Part shown: piece after piece, positions 1 through 7,611 of the stretch
Numbering within the stretch: position 1 is the stretch's first letter
Layout of the letters: the number at the start of each line of letters is the position of its first letter
From: Streptomyces cyaneogriseus subsp. noncyanogenus
Lineage (GTDB): Bacteria > Actinomycetota > Actinomycetes > Streptomycetales > Streptomycetaceae
NCBI RefSeq assembly: GCF_000931445.1
Contig: NZ_CP010849.1
Location: forward strand, 2,604,001 to 2,668,000
Length of the DNA: 64,000 bases
Direction: 5' to 3'
The notes under the pieces: generated by a model
Seen by the model: only the letters and a program-made list of their open reading frames with translations
What the model was told of the DNA's origin: nothing
The model's database searches: none
Program-made: the position numbers and the translations under genes

Positions 1-60
1 GGCGTACGGCTGCGCGGTGACGGCCTCCTCGTGTACGACGGCGGTGATCCGCCGCCCTGA
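1..60 (+). CDS. 3' end of an unidentified gene
   Basis: The first 60 bases read as 19 in-frame codons ending in TGA at 58-60, with G/C at almost every third position (residues GVRLRGDGLLVYDGGDPPP). This looks like the C-terminal tail of a gene that starts outside the window. Too little is present to name it. It is about 170 bp upstream of nasA and on the same strand. Confidence 0.45.
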   Translation, partial: GVRLRGDGLLVYDGGDPPP

Positions 61-153
61 CGGCCCCCACCGCACCGGCGCCGCGCCGGCGTCCGGGCGG
101 GGCACCGGGGGTCCGAGTGCGCGCGGTGCCGGGCTCCTCACGGCGGGCGGGCG

Positions 154-209
154 GTGACGGGGAGGTCACCGTCCCGGTGGCGTAACAGGGAGCCGTCCGG
201 GCACGTAAC
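154..209 (+). promoter_or_regulatory. candidate nitrogen-regulator binding region of nasA
   Basis: An inverted repeat GTGAC-N6-GTCAC lies at 154-169, and two GTAAC half-sites lie at 182-186 and 205-209, just before the nasA start at 233. GlnR boxes in streptomycetes are built from gTnAC/GaAAC half-sites with 6-bp gaps. The first pair has that spacing, but the later GTAAC elements are not in phase with it (17 and 23 bp steps). GlnR, PhoP or NnaR binding are all possible. The assignment is an inference from position and half-site resemblance. Confidence 0.35.
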
Positions 210-232
210 ACGCCTGCCGGACGCTGGCCGGC

Positions 233-2374
233 ATGCAGAACTCCGCGACGCCCACGCACTGCCCGTACTGCGCCCTGCAGTGCGGGATGAATCTGACGCC
301 CGCCGCCGACGGGACGGTGGAGGTGACCGAGCGCGCGGACTTCCCCGTCAACCGGGGCGCGCTGTGCGGCAAGGGGCGTACGGCTCCGGCGGTGCTCTCC
401 TCGCGCCTGCGGCTGACCTCTCCGCTGGTGCGCTCCGGGGACGGCACGCTGGTGCCCGCCTCCTGGGACGAGGCGCTGGACCGGGTGGCGGCGGGCCTGG
501 CGCGGGCGCGTACCGGGCACGGGCCGGACGCAGTGGGCGTGTTCGGCGGGGGCGGGCTGACCAACGAGAAGGCGTACGCGCTGGGCAAGTTCGCCCGGGT
601 GGTGCTCGGCACCTCGCAGATCGACTACAACGGCCGGTTCTGCATGTCGTCGGCGGCGGCGGCCGGCATGCAGGCGTTCGGGCTGGACCGGGGGCTGCCG
701 TTCCCGCTGGAGGACGTCCCGAGGACCGGCTGTGTGATCCTCGTCGGGTCCAACCCGGCCGAGACCATGCCGCCCGCGCTGCGGTACTTCACCGAGCTGC
801 GTGCCAACGGCGGGACGCTGATCATCGTGGACCCGCGCCGCACCAGGACCGCCGAGCAGGCCGACCTGCACCTGGCGCCCCGGCCGGGGACCGACCTGGC
901 GCTGGCGCTGGGCCTGCTGCACCTGGTGGTGGCCGAGGGGCGGGTGGACGAGGAGTACGTGCGTGAGCGCACCTCCGGCTGGGAGGAGGCGCGGGCGGCC
1001 GCGATGGCGCACTGGCCGGAGTACGTGGAGCGGATCACGGGGGTGTCCGTTCCGCAGCTCCGGGAGGCGGTGCGGATGTTCTGCGCGCCGCAGGCCGCGA
1101 TGGTGCTCACCGCGCGCGGCCCGGAGCAGCAGTCCAAGGGCACGGACACGGTGGGCGCGTGGATCAACCTGTGCCTGGCGACCGGGCGGGCCGGGCGCCC
1201 CCTGTCGGGGTACGGCTGCCTGACCGGGCAGGGCAACGGGCAGGGCGGGCGCGAACACGGCCAGAAGGCCGACCAGTTGCCCGGCTACCGCAGGCTGACC
1301 GACCCGGCGGCGCGGCGGCACGTGGCCGAGGTGTGGGGCGTGGACCCGGACAGCCTGCCGGGGCCGGGCCGCAGCGCCTACGAGCTGCTCGACGCGCTCG
1401 GCACGGACATCCGCGCGCTGCTGCTGATGGGCTCCAACCCGGTGGTGTCGGCGCCGCGCGCCGCGCATGTGGAGGAGCGCATCCGGTCGCTGGACTTCCT
1501 CGCGGTGTGCGACGTCGTCCTGTCGGAGACGGCGGCCCTCGCGGACGTCGTGCTCCCCGTGACCCAGTGGGCGGAGGAGACCGGCACCACGACCAGCCTG
1601 GAGGGCCGGGTACTGCTGCGGCGGCGGGCGGTCACGCCGCCCGAGGGCGTCCGCAGCGATCTCCAGGTGCTGCACGGGCTGGCCGCCCGGCTGGGCGCGG
1701 ACCGGGGCCTGGAGAAGGGTTTCCCGACCGATCCGGAGGCGGTCTTCGAGGAGCTGCGCCGGGCGAGCGCGGGCGGCCTCGCCGACTACTCCGGGATCAC
1801 CTACCGCAGGCTGGCGGAGGAGAACGGGGTGTTCTGGCCGTGCCCGGCGCCGGCCGGGGCGGACGGCGGCGCACCGGGCGCGGCGGCCGGCGGGGAGGCC
1901 GGTGCCGTGCATCCGGGCACGCCCCGGCTCTTCCTCGACCGGTTCGCCACCGAGGACGGGCGGGCCCGGTTCGCGCCCGTCGCGCACCGGGCGGCCGCGG
2001 AGGAGCCGGACGAGGAGTACCCGCTGCTGCTGACCACCGGGCGGGTGGTGGCGCAGTACCAGTCCGGCGCCCAGACCCGGCGCGTGGCCGAGCTGAACGC
2101 CGCCGCGCCCGGCCCGTTCGTGGAGCTGCACCCGAGGCTCGCGGCCCGGCTGGGCGCGGCCGAGGGCGACCCGGTGGCCGTGGTGTCCCGGCGCGGCCGG
2201 GCGGTGGCGCCCGCGCGGATCACCGGCGCCATCCGGCCCGACACCGTGTTCATGCCCTTCCACTGGCCGGGCGAGGGCCGCGCCAACACCCTGACCAACC
2301 CGGCGCTGGACCCGACCTCGCGGATGCCCGAGTTCAAGGTGTGCGCGGTGCGGGTGGAGTCGGTCGAGCCCTAG
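233..2374 (+). CDS. nasA: assimilatory nitrate reductase catalytic subunit (molybdopterin oxidoreductase)
   Basis: Predicted cytoplasmic molybdenum enzyme reducing nitrate to nitrite for assimilation; the nitrite would be used by NirBD encoded at 10.8-13.7 kb. The 713-aa protein opens with the [4Fe-4S] ligand pattern C10-x2-C13-x3-C17 and C45 followed by GKG. The molybdopterin-binding core follows (LVGSNPAETMPPALRYF near residue 170, the QGNGQGGREHG stretch near 335, LLMGSNPVVS near 395). The C-terminal dinucleotide-binding domain starts around residue 600 (LLLTTGRVVAQYQSGAQTRR). It lacks the extra [2Fe-2S] BFD-like domain found at the end of some NasA proteins, so electrons probably come from a separate flavoprotein. 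No good ribosome-binding site precedes ATG 233. The stop codon TAG is formed with the first bases of the MITE-like element at 2373, so the natural C-terminus may have been altered by a few residues. Confidence 0.9.
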   Translation: MQNSATPTHCPYCALQCGMNLTPAADGTVEVTERADFPVNRGALCGKGRTAPAVLSSRLRLTSPLVRSGDGTLVPASWDEALDRVAAGLARARTGHGPDAVGVFGGGGLTNEKAYALGKFARVVLGTSQIDYNGRFCMSSAAAAGMQAFGLDRGLPFPLEDVPRTGCVILVGSNPAETMPPALRYFTELRANGGTLIIVDPRRTRTAEQADLHLAPRPGTDLALALGLLHLVVAEGRVDEEYVRERTSGWEEARAAAMAHWPEYVERITGVSVPQLREAVRMFCAPQAAMVLTARGPEQQSKGTDTVGAWINLCLATGRAGRPLSGYGCLTGQGNGQGGREHGQKADQLPGYRRLTDPAARRHVAEVWGVDPDSLPGPGRSAYELLDALGTDIRALLLMGSNPVVSAPRAAHVEERIRSLDFLAVCDVVLSETAALADVVLPVTQWAEETGTTTSLEGRVLLRRRAVTPPEGVRSDLQVLHGLAARLGADRGLEKGFPTDPEAVFEELRRASAGGLADYSGITYRRLAEENGVFWPCPAPAGADGGAPGAAAGGEAGAVHPGTPRLFLDRFATEDGRARFAPVAHRAAAEEPDEEYPLLLTTGRVVAQYQSGAQTRRVAELNAAAPGPFVELHPRLAARLGAAEGDPVAVVSRRGRAVAPARITGAIRPDTVFMPFHWPGEGRANTLTNPALDPTSRMPEFKVCAVRVESVEP

Positions 2375-2571
2375 GGTCTTTCGTCTGGATCCGGCCGGAT
2401 CAGGGAGCGGGGTCTGGTGCCGTGCATCGCAAGGCGGAGGAGGGCGCCATGGCGGAGCCGTGGCAACCGACGACAACGCGGCGGTGGGGGTCCCTCCCGC
2501 GCGAGCGAAGCCGAGCGTGGGGGAATGGTGCCAGACCCCGCGAGCCCGGCGTGATCCGAACGAAAGACCCT
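2373..2571. mobile_element. MITE-like element, 199 bp, imperfect terminal inverted repeats
   Basis: The left end begins AGGGTCTTTCGTCTGGATC and the right end, reversed, begins AGGGTCTTTCGTTCGGATC. The similarity continues inwards for about 50 bp, including gcggggtctgg near both ends, with small indels. The interior has no open reading frame of note and holds a Streptomyces-type short palindromic motif (gagcgaagccgagcgtgggg, 2501-2520). Size, inverted ends and lack of coding capacity fit a non-autonomous miniature element. The parent transposase cannot be seen here. No clear target duplication was found. Its left end supplies part of the nasA stop codon, and its right end abuts a coding remnant. 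Confidence 0.65.
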
Positions 2572-2689
2572 GAGGGGTGTCCGCGCGTCCGGGCGGCCAC
2601 TGCCCGCCGGCGATCGGCGTACCGCGGGCCCGCAGGCGGGCGGCGAGGGCCGGGGCCGCCACGTACACCCAGGTGTTCCACCGCTTCCA
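2572..2689 (-). pseudogene. short coding remnant abutting the MITE-like element
   Basis: On the minus strand, about 39 codons starting near 2689 read WKRWNTWVYVAAPALAARLR and onward, with G or C at nearly every third position, which is typical of real Streptomyces coding DNA. No start codon is present upstream in frame, codon bias collapses to the right of 2690, and the frame runs straight into the MITE end at 2571. This looks like a piece of a gene lost to rearrangement. The family was not recognised. The reading is based on composition only. Confidence 0.35.
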
Positions 2690-2844
2690 CAGACGTGATT
2701 CTCTCCCCCTCCTCCCCCCTCACGATCTCCACGGGGTGGCTATGGACATGACATGCGGGGGCTCCGTAGAACTGAGCCACCATCAGCGTCTTTCCCCCCA
2801 CCCCCGCCACGAGCGCCCGCGTGCGCTCTTCCCCAAGGAGACCG

Positions 2845-4491
2845 ATGAGCCGGATACGGCACGTCCTCGGCTCCCGTCCGGCCCTGGCCGGCACGGCTGC
2901 CGCAACCGCGATCCTCCTCACCGCGGCCCTCGCCCCCACCGCCGCCGCGGCCGAGCGGCCGAGCCGCGCCGAGGCGGTGGAGAACGCCACGGCGGCCCTC
3001 GCGGACCACGCGGACAGCCTCGGACTGACCCCGGACCAGCGCACCACCGTGCGGGACGTGGTGGTGGACGCGGACGGCGCCCAGCACGTCCGCTACGACC
3101 GCACCTACCACCGTCTGCCCGTCCTCGGCGGCGACTTCGTGGTGCACCTGGCGCCCGACGGCGCCTGGCGCGGCGCCGACCGCGCGACCACGGCACCGAT
3201 CACGCTGCCCGCCGTCACCCCCGCCCTGCCGGCCGCCGAGGCCGCCGACCTGGCCGCGCGGGCCCTGCGGGCGGCCACCCCGGGGCGGGTGCTGGAGAAG
3301 CTGACGGCCCGGCCCCGCCTGGTGGTCGACGCCCTGCACGGCGCGCCCAGGCTGGCCTGGAGCACGGACGCCGTCGCGCTGGACGGCCTCGGCAACCCGG
3401 TCGCCCGCACGGTGCTGACCGACGCCCGGTCGGGGGAGCGGATCGACGCCTGGGACCGCATCGAGTCGGTGACGGGCGACGGCCGGTCGCTGTACGGCGG
3501 CACGGTGCCGCTGGAGACCACGGCGACGGGATCGGGGTACCGGCTGGCGGACGCCGCGCGCGGGGGCACGTACACCGGGGACGCGGCGGACCGGACCGAC
3601 CTGTGCGTGCTCGGCCTCTGCCTCGGCCGCGCGCCGTCGGCGGTCTTCACCGACGCGGACAACCACTGGGGCACGGGGACGGCGGCCGACCGGGCGTCGG
3701 CGGCGGTGGACGCCCAGTACGGCACCGACATGACCTGGGACTACTTCGCGGACGTCCACGGGCGCCGCGGGATCGCGGGAGACGGCAAGGGCTCGTACAA
3801 CCGCGTGCACTACGGCAGCGGTTACAACAACGCCTTCTGGGACGACTCCTGCTTCTGCATGACGTACGGCGACGGCGACGGGACCGCCTTCGGCCCGCTG
3901 GTCTCGCTGGACGTGGCCGGGCACGAGATGGCGCACGGGGTGACGCAGTCGACGGCGGCGCTGACGTACTCCGGGGAGTCCGGCGGGCTGAACGAGGCGA
4001 CCAGCGACATCTTCGGCGCGCTGGTGGAGTTCCACGCGGCCAACGCCGCCGACCCCGGTGACTGGCTGATCGGCGAGAAGGTCGTCCGGTCCGGCTTCGG
4101 GCGCGACGCCCTGCGGTACATGGACCGGCCGTCCCGGGACGGCGTGTCGGCCGACTGCTGGAACGCCTCGCTGGGCGACCTCGACGTGCACTACTCCTCC
4201 GGCGTCGCCAACCACTTCGCCTACCTGCTGGCCGAGGGCAGCGGCACGAAGACCGTGGGCGGCGTCCGCCACTCGTCCGCCACCTGCGACGGGTCGGCGG
4301 TGACCGGCATCGGCCGGGACAAGCTCGGCCGCATCTGGTACCGGGCGCTGACCGTCTACATGACGTCGTCCACCGACTACGCGGGCGCCCGCACGGCGAC
4401 GCTGAACGCCGCCCGGGACCTGTACGGGTCCGGCAGCGCCGAGCGGGCCGCGGTCGCGGCGGCCTGGAGCGCCGTGAACGTCACCGGCTGA
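2845..4491 (+). CDS. secreted M4 family (thermolysin-type) neutral metalloprotease
   Basis: Extracellular zinc endopeptidase of 548 aa. ATG 2845 is preceded by AAGGAG (2834-2839), which favours it over the GTG 24 bases upstream. The N-terminus is a signal peptide (basic start, Ala/Leu-rich core, Ala-rich cleavage region near residue 32). A propeptide-like region (FTP/PepSY type) covers roughly residues 35-200. The catalytic part carries HEMAH with H360, E361 and H364, the third zinc ligand in GGLNEATSD (E384, the usual 24-residue spacing from H360), and the active-site His in DVHYSSG (H449). Length and motif spacing match bacillolysin-like proenzymes. The 155 bp upstream (2690-2844) hold only pyrimidine-rich leader sequence and no recognised operator. 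A strong hairpin follows at 4591-4623. Confidence 0.93.
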   Translation: MSRIRHVLGSRPALAGTAAATAILLTAALAPTAAAAERPSRAEAVENATAALADHADSLGLTPDQRTTVRDVVVDADGAQHVRYDRTYHRLPVLGGDFVVHLAPDGAWRGADRATTAPITLPAVTPALPAAEAADLAARALRAATPGRVLEKLTARPRLVVDALHGAPRLAWSTDAVALDGLGNPVARTVLTDARSGERIDAWDRIESVTGDGRSLYGGTVPLETTATGSGYRLADAARGGTYTGDAADRTDLCVLGLCLGRAPSAVFTDADNHWGTGTAADRASAAVDAQYGTDMTWDYFADVHGRRGIAGDGKGSYNRVHYGSGYNNAFWDDSCFCMTYGDGDGTAFGPLVSLDVAGHEMAHGVTQSTAALTYSGESGGLNEATSDIFGALVEFHAANAADPGDWLIGEKVVRSGFGRDALRYMDRPSRDGVSADCWNASLGDLDVHYSSGVANHFAYLLAEGSGTKTVGGVRHSSATCDGSAVTGIGRDKLGRIWYRALTVYMTSSTDYAGARTATLNAARDLYGSGSAERAAVAAAWSAVNVTG

Positions 4492-4500
4492 CGCCCTCCG

Positions 4501-4580
4501 TCCGGATCGGGCCGAGCCGGGCCGGATCGGTCTGGATCAGGCCGGATCGGGCCGGATCAGGGAGCGGGGCCGGGGCCTGG
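4501..4580. repeat. degenerate GGATC(g/a)GGCC repeats resembling a MITE end
   Basis: The short unit GGATCGGGCC or GGATCAGGCC recurs several times between the protease gene and its terminator. The stretch around 4543-4572 (ggatcgggcc, then ggatcaggga, then gcggggcc) closely matches the left terminal repeat of the element at 2373-2571 (ggatccggcc, ggatcaggga, gcggggtc). It may be a solo or decayed end of the same family. There is no open reading frame. Confidence 0.5.
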
Positions 4581-4590
4581 TCAGGGGGCT

Positions 4591-4623
4591 CCGGCCCCGG
4601 CGCCGTCCGCGCGCCGGGGCCGG
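4591..4623. terminator. bidirectional hairpin between convergent genes
   Basis: Perfect 13-bp arms CCGGCCCCGGCGC and GCGCCGGGGCCGG with a 7-nt loop. It lies between the ends of the M4 protease gene (+) and the flavin reductase gene (-). It has no U-tract, as is usual for Streptomyces terminators. Confidence 0.7.
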
Positions 4624-4627
4624 GCGG

Positions 4628-5215
4628 TCACGCCCTGTCGTACGGCCGCTTCTCCTTCGCCTCCCGCAACGCCGTCCCCCACCACGCCAGCTGGTCCAGC
4701 ATCACCTTGGCCGCCGCGTCCGGGCCCGAGGGGTCCTCGAGGCGGCCCTCGTCGTCGAAGGAGGCGCCCGCGTTGTGGAAGGAGACCGTGTCGCGCACGG
4801 TGACGGCGTGGAGTTCGGCGAAGACCTGGCGCAGGTGCTCCACGGCGCGCAGGCCCCCGGCCAGGCCGCCGTAGGAGACGAGCGCGACGGGCTTGGCGCG
4901 CCACTCGGCGTAGTGCCAGTCGATGAGGTTCTTCAGGGCCGCCGGGAACGAGTGGTTGTACTCGGGGGTGAGGACGACGAACGCGTCGGCGCGGGCCAGT
5001 TTCGGGGTGATCTCGGCGAGGGCGGCGCTCGCCCCGGGTCCGGGGGCGAACGTCGTGGGCAGATCGGCCTGGGCGACGTCCACGACCTCGACGGCCAGGT
5101 CCTCGCGGTCGCGGAGCCGGCCGAGGAGCCAGTCGGCGACCACGGGGCCGAAGCGGCCGTGGCGGTTGCTGCCGATGATCAGGGTCACCTGGAGCGGTGC
5201 GGTCACTGTGTCCAT
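4628..5215 (-). CDS. NADPH-dependent FMN reductase family protein (SoxR-regulon type)
   Basis: Flavodoxin-like reductase of 195 aa. The N-terminal phosphate-binding loop is IIGSNRHGRFG, followed by the NAD(P)H:flavin core with LTPEYNHSFPAALKNLIDWHY near residue 80 and YGGLAGG near 110. This is the classic pattern of the NADPH_FMN_red family. It probably uses NADPH and FMN to reduce quinones or other redox-active compounds. ATG 5215 was chosen because GAGGG lies 8 bp upstream; a GTG three codons earlier is possible. A SoxR-type palindrome sits in the promoter at 5231-5250. I recall that a gene of this family (SCO2478) is a direct SoxR target in S. coelicolor, which agrees with the site. It stands alone, convergent with the protease gene. 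Confidence 0.85.
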   Translation of the reverse strand: MDTVTAPLQVTLIIGSNRHGRFGPVVADWLLGRLRDREDLAVEVVDVAQADLPTTFAPGPGASAALAEITPKLARADAFVVLTPEYNHSFPAALKNLIDWHYAEWRAKPVALVSYGGLAGGLRAVEHLRQVFAELHAVTVRDTVSFHNAGASFDDEGRLEDPSGPDAAAKVMLDQLAWWGTALREAKEKRPYDRA

Positions 5216-5230
5216 GTGCCACACCCTCGT

Positions 5231-5250
5231 ACCTCAAGCAAGGTCGAGGT
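5231..5250 (-). promoter_or_regulatory. SoxR box
   Basis: ACCTCAAGCAAGGTCGAGGT is an imperfect palindrome close to the Streptomyces SoxR consensus (CCTCAAG...CTTGAGG). On the minus strand it overlaps a TTGACC -35-like element at its upstream end and lies 15 bp before the flavin reductase ATG, as expected for a MerR-family activator acting from the spacer. Site identity is by resemblance; binding is inferred. Confidence 0.7.
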
Positions 5251-5446
5251 CAAGCGCCGGTTTCCCGCGGCGCCGCCCCGGAGCCGCCCCGGAGGGCCGG
5301 TCACCCGTTCACACCCGCGCCGTGGGCCCTTCGGGTTCTCTTCCGCGCCCCTCCCCCAAGATCCTCGCCGCATACCGTCTGACCTGCTCGAACATCGCCG
5401 GACAGGGGCGCCGGCCGGACCGGGGCGGCACCCGTTCGCGCTATTC

Positions 5447-5461
5447 CTGACGCCTCGTCAG
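5447..5461. promoter_or_regulatory. short palindrome CTGACG-CCT-CGTCAG
   Basis: Perfect 6-bp arms with a 3-bp centre, about 70 bp upstream of the membrane-protein gene at 5530, within the 280-bp intergenic region shared with the SoxR-box promoter. It could be an operator. No regulator family can be assigned. Confidence 0.25.
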
Positions 5462-5529
5462 CAAGCGGGCGGGGAGCGGTGCCACTTACCTCGAAGGGAC
5501 AGCGCCACCGAAACGCTCTGGGAGCATCG

Positions 5530-6057
5530 ATGCGACGTACCGCCCGCCTGCTGACCGGTACCGCGCTCGCCGTCGCCGCGGCGGGCCTGGTCGCCGCGCC
5601 CGCGCACGGGACCGGGGACGGGGGCGGAAAGCTGAGGGTGCACCCGTCCTCGGTGGTGCCGGGCGACCGGGCGGCGGTGCGCACCACGGCGTGCGGCGGC
5701 AACGGCACCGCGGCGGGCGACGCCAGCGCGGTGGGCGCCGGCTCGTTCACCCTGGCGGGGACCGCCCACGAGGGCGAGTCGGCCGGGGAGTTCCGGGTGC
5801 CGCCGAGCGCGCAGCCGGGCACGTACGAGATCGCCGCCACGTGCGCGGTGAGCGGCCGCCGGATCACCGGCGACCTGGTGGTCACGCTGACCGCCCCCGG
5901 CGAGCAGGTGCACCCCCGGGGAAGTGTGAAGACGGGGGTCGGCGGCGCGTTGGGCCCCGACCCCGTACAGACCGCGGCCGGCGTGGCGGCGCTCGCCGTC
6001 GCCGCCGCGGGCGGTACCTGGCTCCTGCATCGCCGGGCGAGAGGCGACGGGATCTGA
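5530..6057 (+). CDS. secreted, C-terminally membrane-anchored protein (sortase neighbour)
   Basis: A 175-aa protein of unknown function. ATG 5530 with GGGAGC at 5520-5525 gives a signal peptide (MRRTARLLTGTALAVAAAGL, Ala-rich cleavage region near residue 28). The exported part (about residues 35-135) is likely an Ig-like beta fold, judging from alternating short strands such as GEFRVPPSAQPGTYEIAATC. The C-terminus is a hydrophobic helix followed by HRRARGDGI, so the protein is anchored with its bulk outside. No LPXTG motif is visible. The sortase gene starts 117 bp downstream on the same strand, which suggests a functional pair, but the sorting signal, if any, is not canonical. Confidence 0.7.
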   Translation: MRRTARLLTGTALAVAAAGLVAAPAHGTGDGGGKLRVHPSSVVPGDRAAVRTTACGGNGTAAGDASAVGAGSFTLAGTAHEGESAGEFRVPPSAQPGTYEIAATCAVSGRRITGDLVVTLTAPGEQVHPRGSVKTGVGGALGPDPVQTAAGVAALAVAAAGGTWLLHRRARGDGI

Positions 6058-6174
6058 CGGACACCCTCCGCTGTCCGTCCGCCGGTACCGCACTCCCCTC
6101 CCCCTCCGGGTCCGACCGCCCCTCGCGGCCCGGAGGGGGTCCGGGGCCTAAGGAACCCGAGGAGAGGGGGCGTC

Positions 6175-6795
6175 ATGCGCAGGGTCGGCAACACCGCGAT
6201 AGCGGCCGTCACCGCGATCGCCCTGTGCGCCGGTGCCTGGCTGCTGGCCAGCGGCACCGAGACCCACGCTCCGCCGCAGCCGTCGGCGGCACAGGCCGGC
6301 GCCGGCCGGGCCGGCGAGCCCCCCGCCGCCGCGGCGCTGCCGCCCTCCCCGCCCGACCGCATCCGCATCCCCGCGATCCGCGTCGACGCCCCGCTCATGG
6401 GGCTGGGGCTGACCCGCACCGGCAGCCTGGAGGTGCCGCCGGCCGGGAAGAAGAACCTCGCGGGCTGGTACGAGGCCGGCACCACGCCCGGTGAGACGGG
6501 CACCGCGATCGTCGCCGGGCACGTCGACAACGCCGACGGCCCCGCCGTGTTCTACCGCCTCGGCGCCCTGCGCAAGGGCGGCCGGATCGAGGTGGACCGG
6601 CGCGACGGGGGCGTGGCGGAGTTCACGGTGGACGCGGTCGAGGTCTACGACGCGCGGAACTTCCCCGACGAGAAGGTCTACGGGGCGGCCAACCGGCCCG
6701 AGCTGCGGGTCATCACCTGCGGCGGCGGCTGGTCACCCGCCACGGGCTACCAGGGGAACGTCGTCGTCTTCGCGCACCTGACGGGCAGCCGCTGA
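6175..6795 (+). CDS. class F sortase
   Basis: Membrane-anchored cysteine transpeptidase of the actinobacterial class F type, 206 aa. An N-terminal transmembrane segment covers residues 8-26, a Pro/Ala-rich linker follows to about residue 60, then the sortase barrel (RIRIPAIRVDAPLMGLGL). The catalytic His is in VAGHVDN (H116) and the Cys in VITCGGGW (C182). I see no arginine between C182 and the end except R206, although sortases normally have a catalytic Arg shortly after the Cys, so activity should be judged with care. ATG 6175 follows GAGAGGGGG. The last 63 bp overlap the 3' end of the convergent HxlR-family gene. Confidence 0.88.
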   Translation: MRRVGNTAIAAVTAIALCAGAWLLASGTETHAPPQPSAAQAGAGRAGEPPAAAALPPSPPDRIRIPAIRVDAPLMGLGLTRTGSLEVPPAGKKNLAGWYEAGTTPGETGTAIVAGHVDNADGPAVFYRLGALRKGGRIEVDRRDGGVAEFTVDAVEVYDARNFPDEKVYGAANRPELRVITCGGGWSPATGYQGNVVVFAHLTGSR

Positions 6796-7512
6796 GACCC
6801 GCGGAGCCGGACGAACCGCCGGGGCCGCCGGGCCCCGCGATCCCGCCGGGGCCGGGGCGGGAGGGGCACCCGGTACGCGCGGGCCCGGAGCGGCGGCCGA
6901 GGCCCGCGGGACCGTCCGGCCCGGACCGGCGGCCGAGGCCCGCGGGGCCGTCCGGGCCGAAGGGGCCGCCGCACGTGCCGCCTCGGCCGCAGGGGTCCGC
7001 TGTGCCGCCGGGGCCGCGTGTGCCACCGGGGCCGCGGGCGCCGGGGTCCCCTCCGCCGCTCCCGTCCCTCCCGGCCGCGTAGCCCCGGCGGCTCCTTCCG
7101 CTCCCCCGGGCCCTGCCGCCCCGGCCGTCCCCGGCGTCCCCGCCGCGGCCTCCGGCACCTCGGCCGCCCCCTGGTAGGCATCCCCGAGCACCCACGCGCG
7201 GCCCCACTCGCCCAGCGGGGCCAGCGCCTCGTTGAGGGCGGCGCCCCGGGGCGTGAGCGAGTACTCCACGCGCGGCGGCACCTCGTCGTACTCCTCGCGG
7301 TGCACGATCCCGTCGGCCTCCAGCTCCCGCAGATGCGCGGCGAGCACCTTCTCCGTCACGCCGGGCAGCTCCCGGCGCAGCGCGCCGAAGCGGCACGGCC
7401 GCTCCCCCAGCGCCCACAGGATCAGCACCTTCCACTTTCCGCCGATCACGTCCATCGCCGCGTCGACCCCGCACACGTACGCCCCCGGCCGCCGTACCGT
7501 CCGCACCGCCAC
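6733..7512 (-). CDS. HxlR-family transcriptional regulator with long low-complexity tail
   Basis: Winged-helix regulator of 259 aa. The HxlR domain occupies residues 10-110 (VCGVDAAMDVIGGKWKVLIL, the ELPGVTEKVLAAHLRELEADG recognition region, and PPRVEYSLTPRG). About 140 residues of Ala/Pro/Gly/Arg-rich sequence follow, which is far beyond the 110-150 aa usual for this family. The tail contains a 12-residue repeat (see 6884-6955). The start is one of three near-adjacent GTG codons; 7512 was chosen because AAGGG lies 6 nt upstream. The gene is divergent from the reductase at 7612 with a palindrome between them, and probably controls it. The tail could be real, or could reflect a lost stop codon, since its end overlaps the sortase gene. 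Confidence 0.75.
   Translation of the reverse strand: MAVRTVRRPGAYVCGVDAAMDVIGGKWKVLILWALGERPCRFGALRRELPGVTEKVLAAHLRELEADGIVHREEYDEVPPRVEYSLTPRGAALNEALAPLGEWGRAWVLGDAYQGAAEVPEAAAGTPGTAGAAGPGGAEGAAGATRPGGTGAAEGTPAPAAPVAHAAPAAQRTPAAEAARAAAPSARTAPRASAAGPGRTVPRASAAAPGPRVPGAPPAPAPAGSRGPAAPAVRPAPRVSAAARQVREDDDVPLVARGG
6884..6955. repeat. two direct 36-bp repeats inside the HxlR tail
   Basis: Two consecutive 36-bp units (6884-6919 and 6920-6955), each containing cggcggccgaggcccgcggg and differing at a few positions. They encode a 12-aa repeat on the minus strand (PRASAAGPGRTV / PRASAAAPGPRV). The in-frame period suggests the tail grew by slippage. Confidence 0.7.
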
Positions 7513-7565
7513 CACCCGCCCTTCCCGCTGCCTGCACGCTTTCCTGAAGGTAACCACCCACTGCA

Positions 7566-7577
7566 AAGTACGTACTT
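7566..7577. promoter_or_regulatory. operator-like palindrome between hxlR-type gene and reductase
   Basis: AAGTACGTACTT is a perfect 12-bp palindrome in the 99-bp divergent intergenic region. HxlR-type regulators generally bind short inverted repeats containing TAC/GTA half-sites, so this is the natural candidate operator for the adjacent regulator. Binding is inferred. Confidence 0.55.
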
Positions 7578-7611
7578 GAGCCGGTTGTTCCCGCCGACGA
7601 GTCTGATCGGC

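Noticed and set aside
1159..2751. 530-codon plus-strand frame through nasA and the MITE
   Set aside because: Out of frame with NasA and Gly/Arg/Pro-rich shadow translation.
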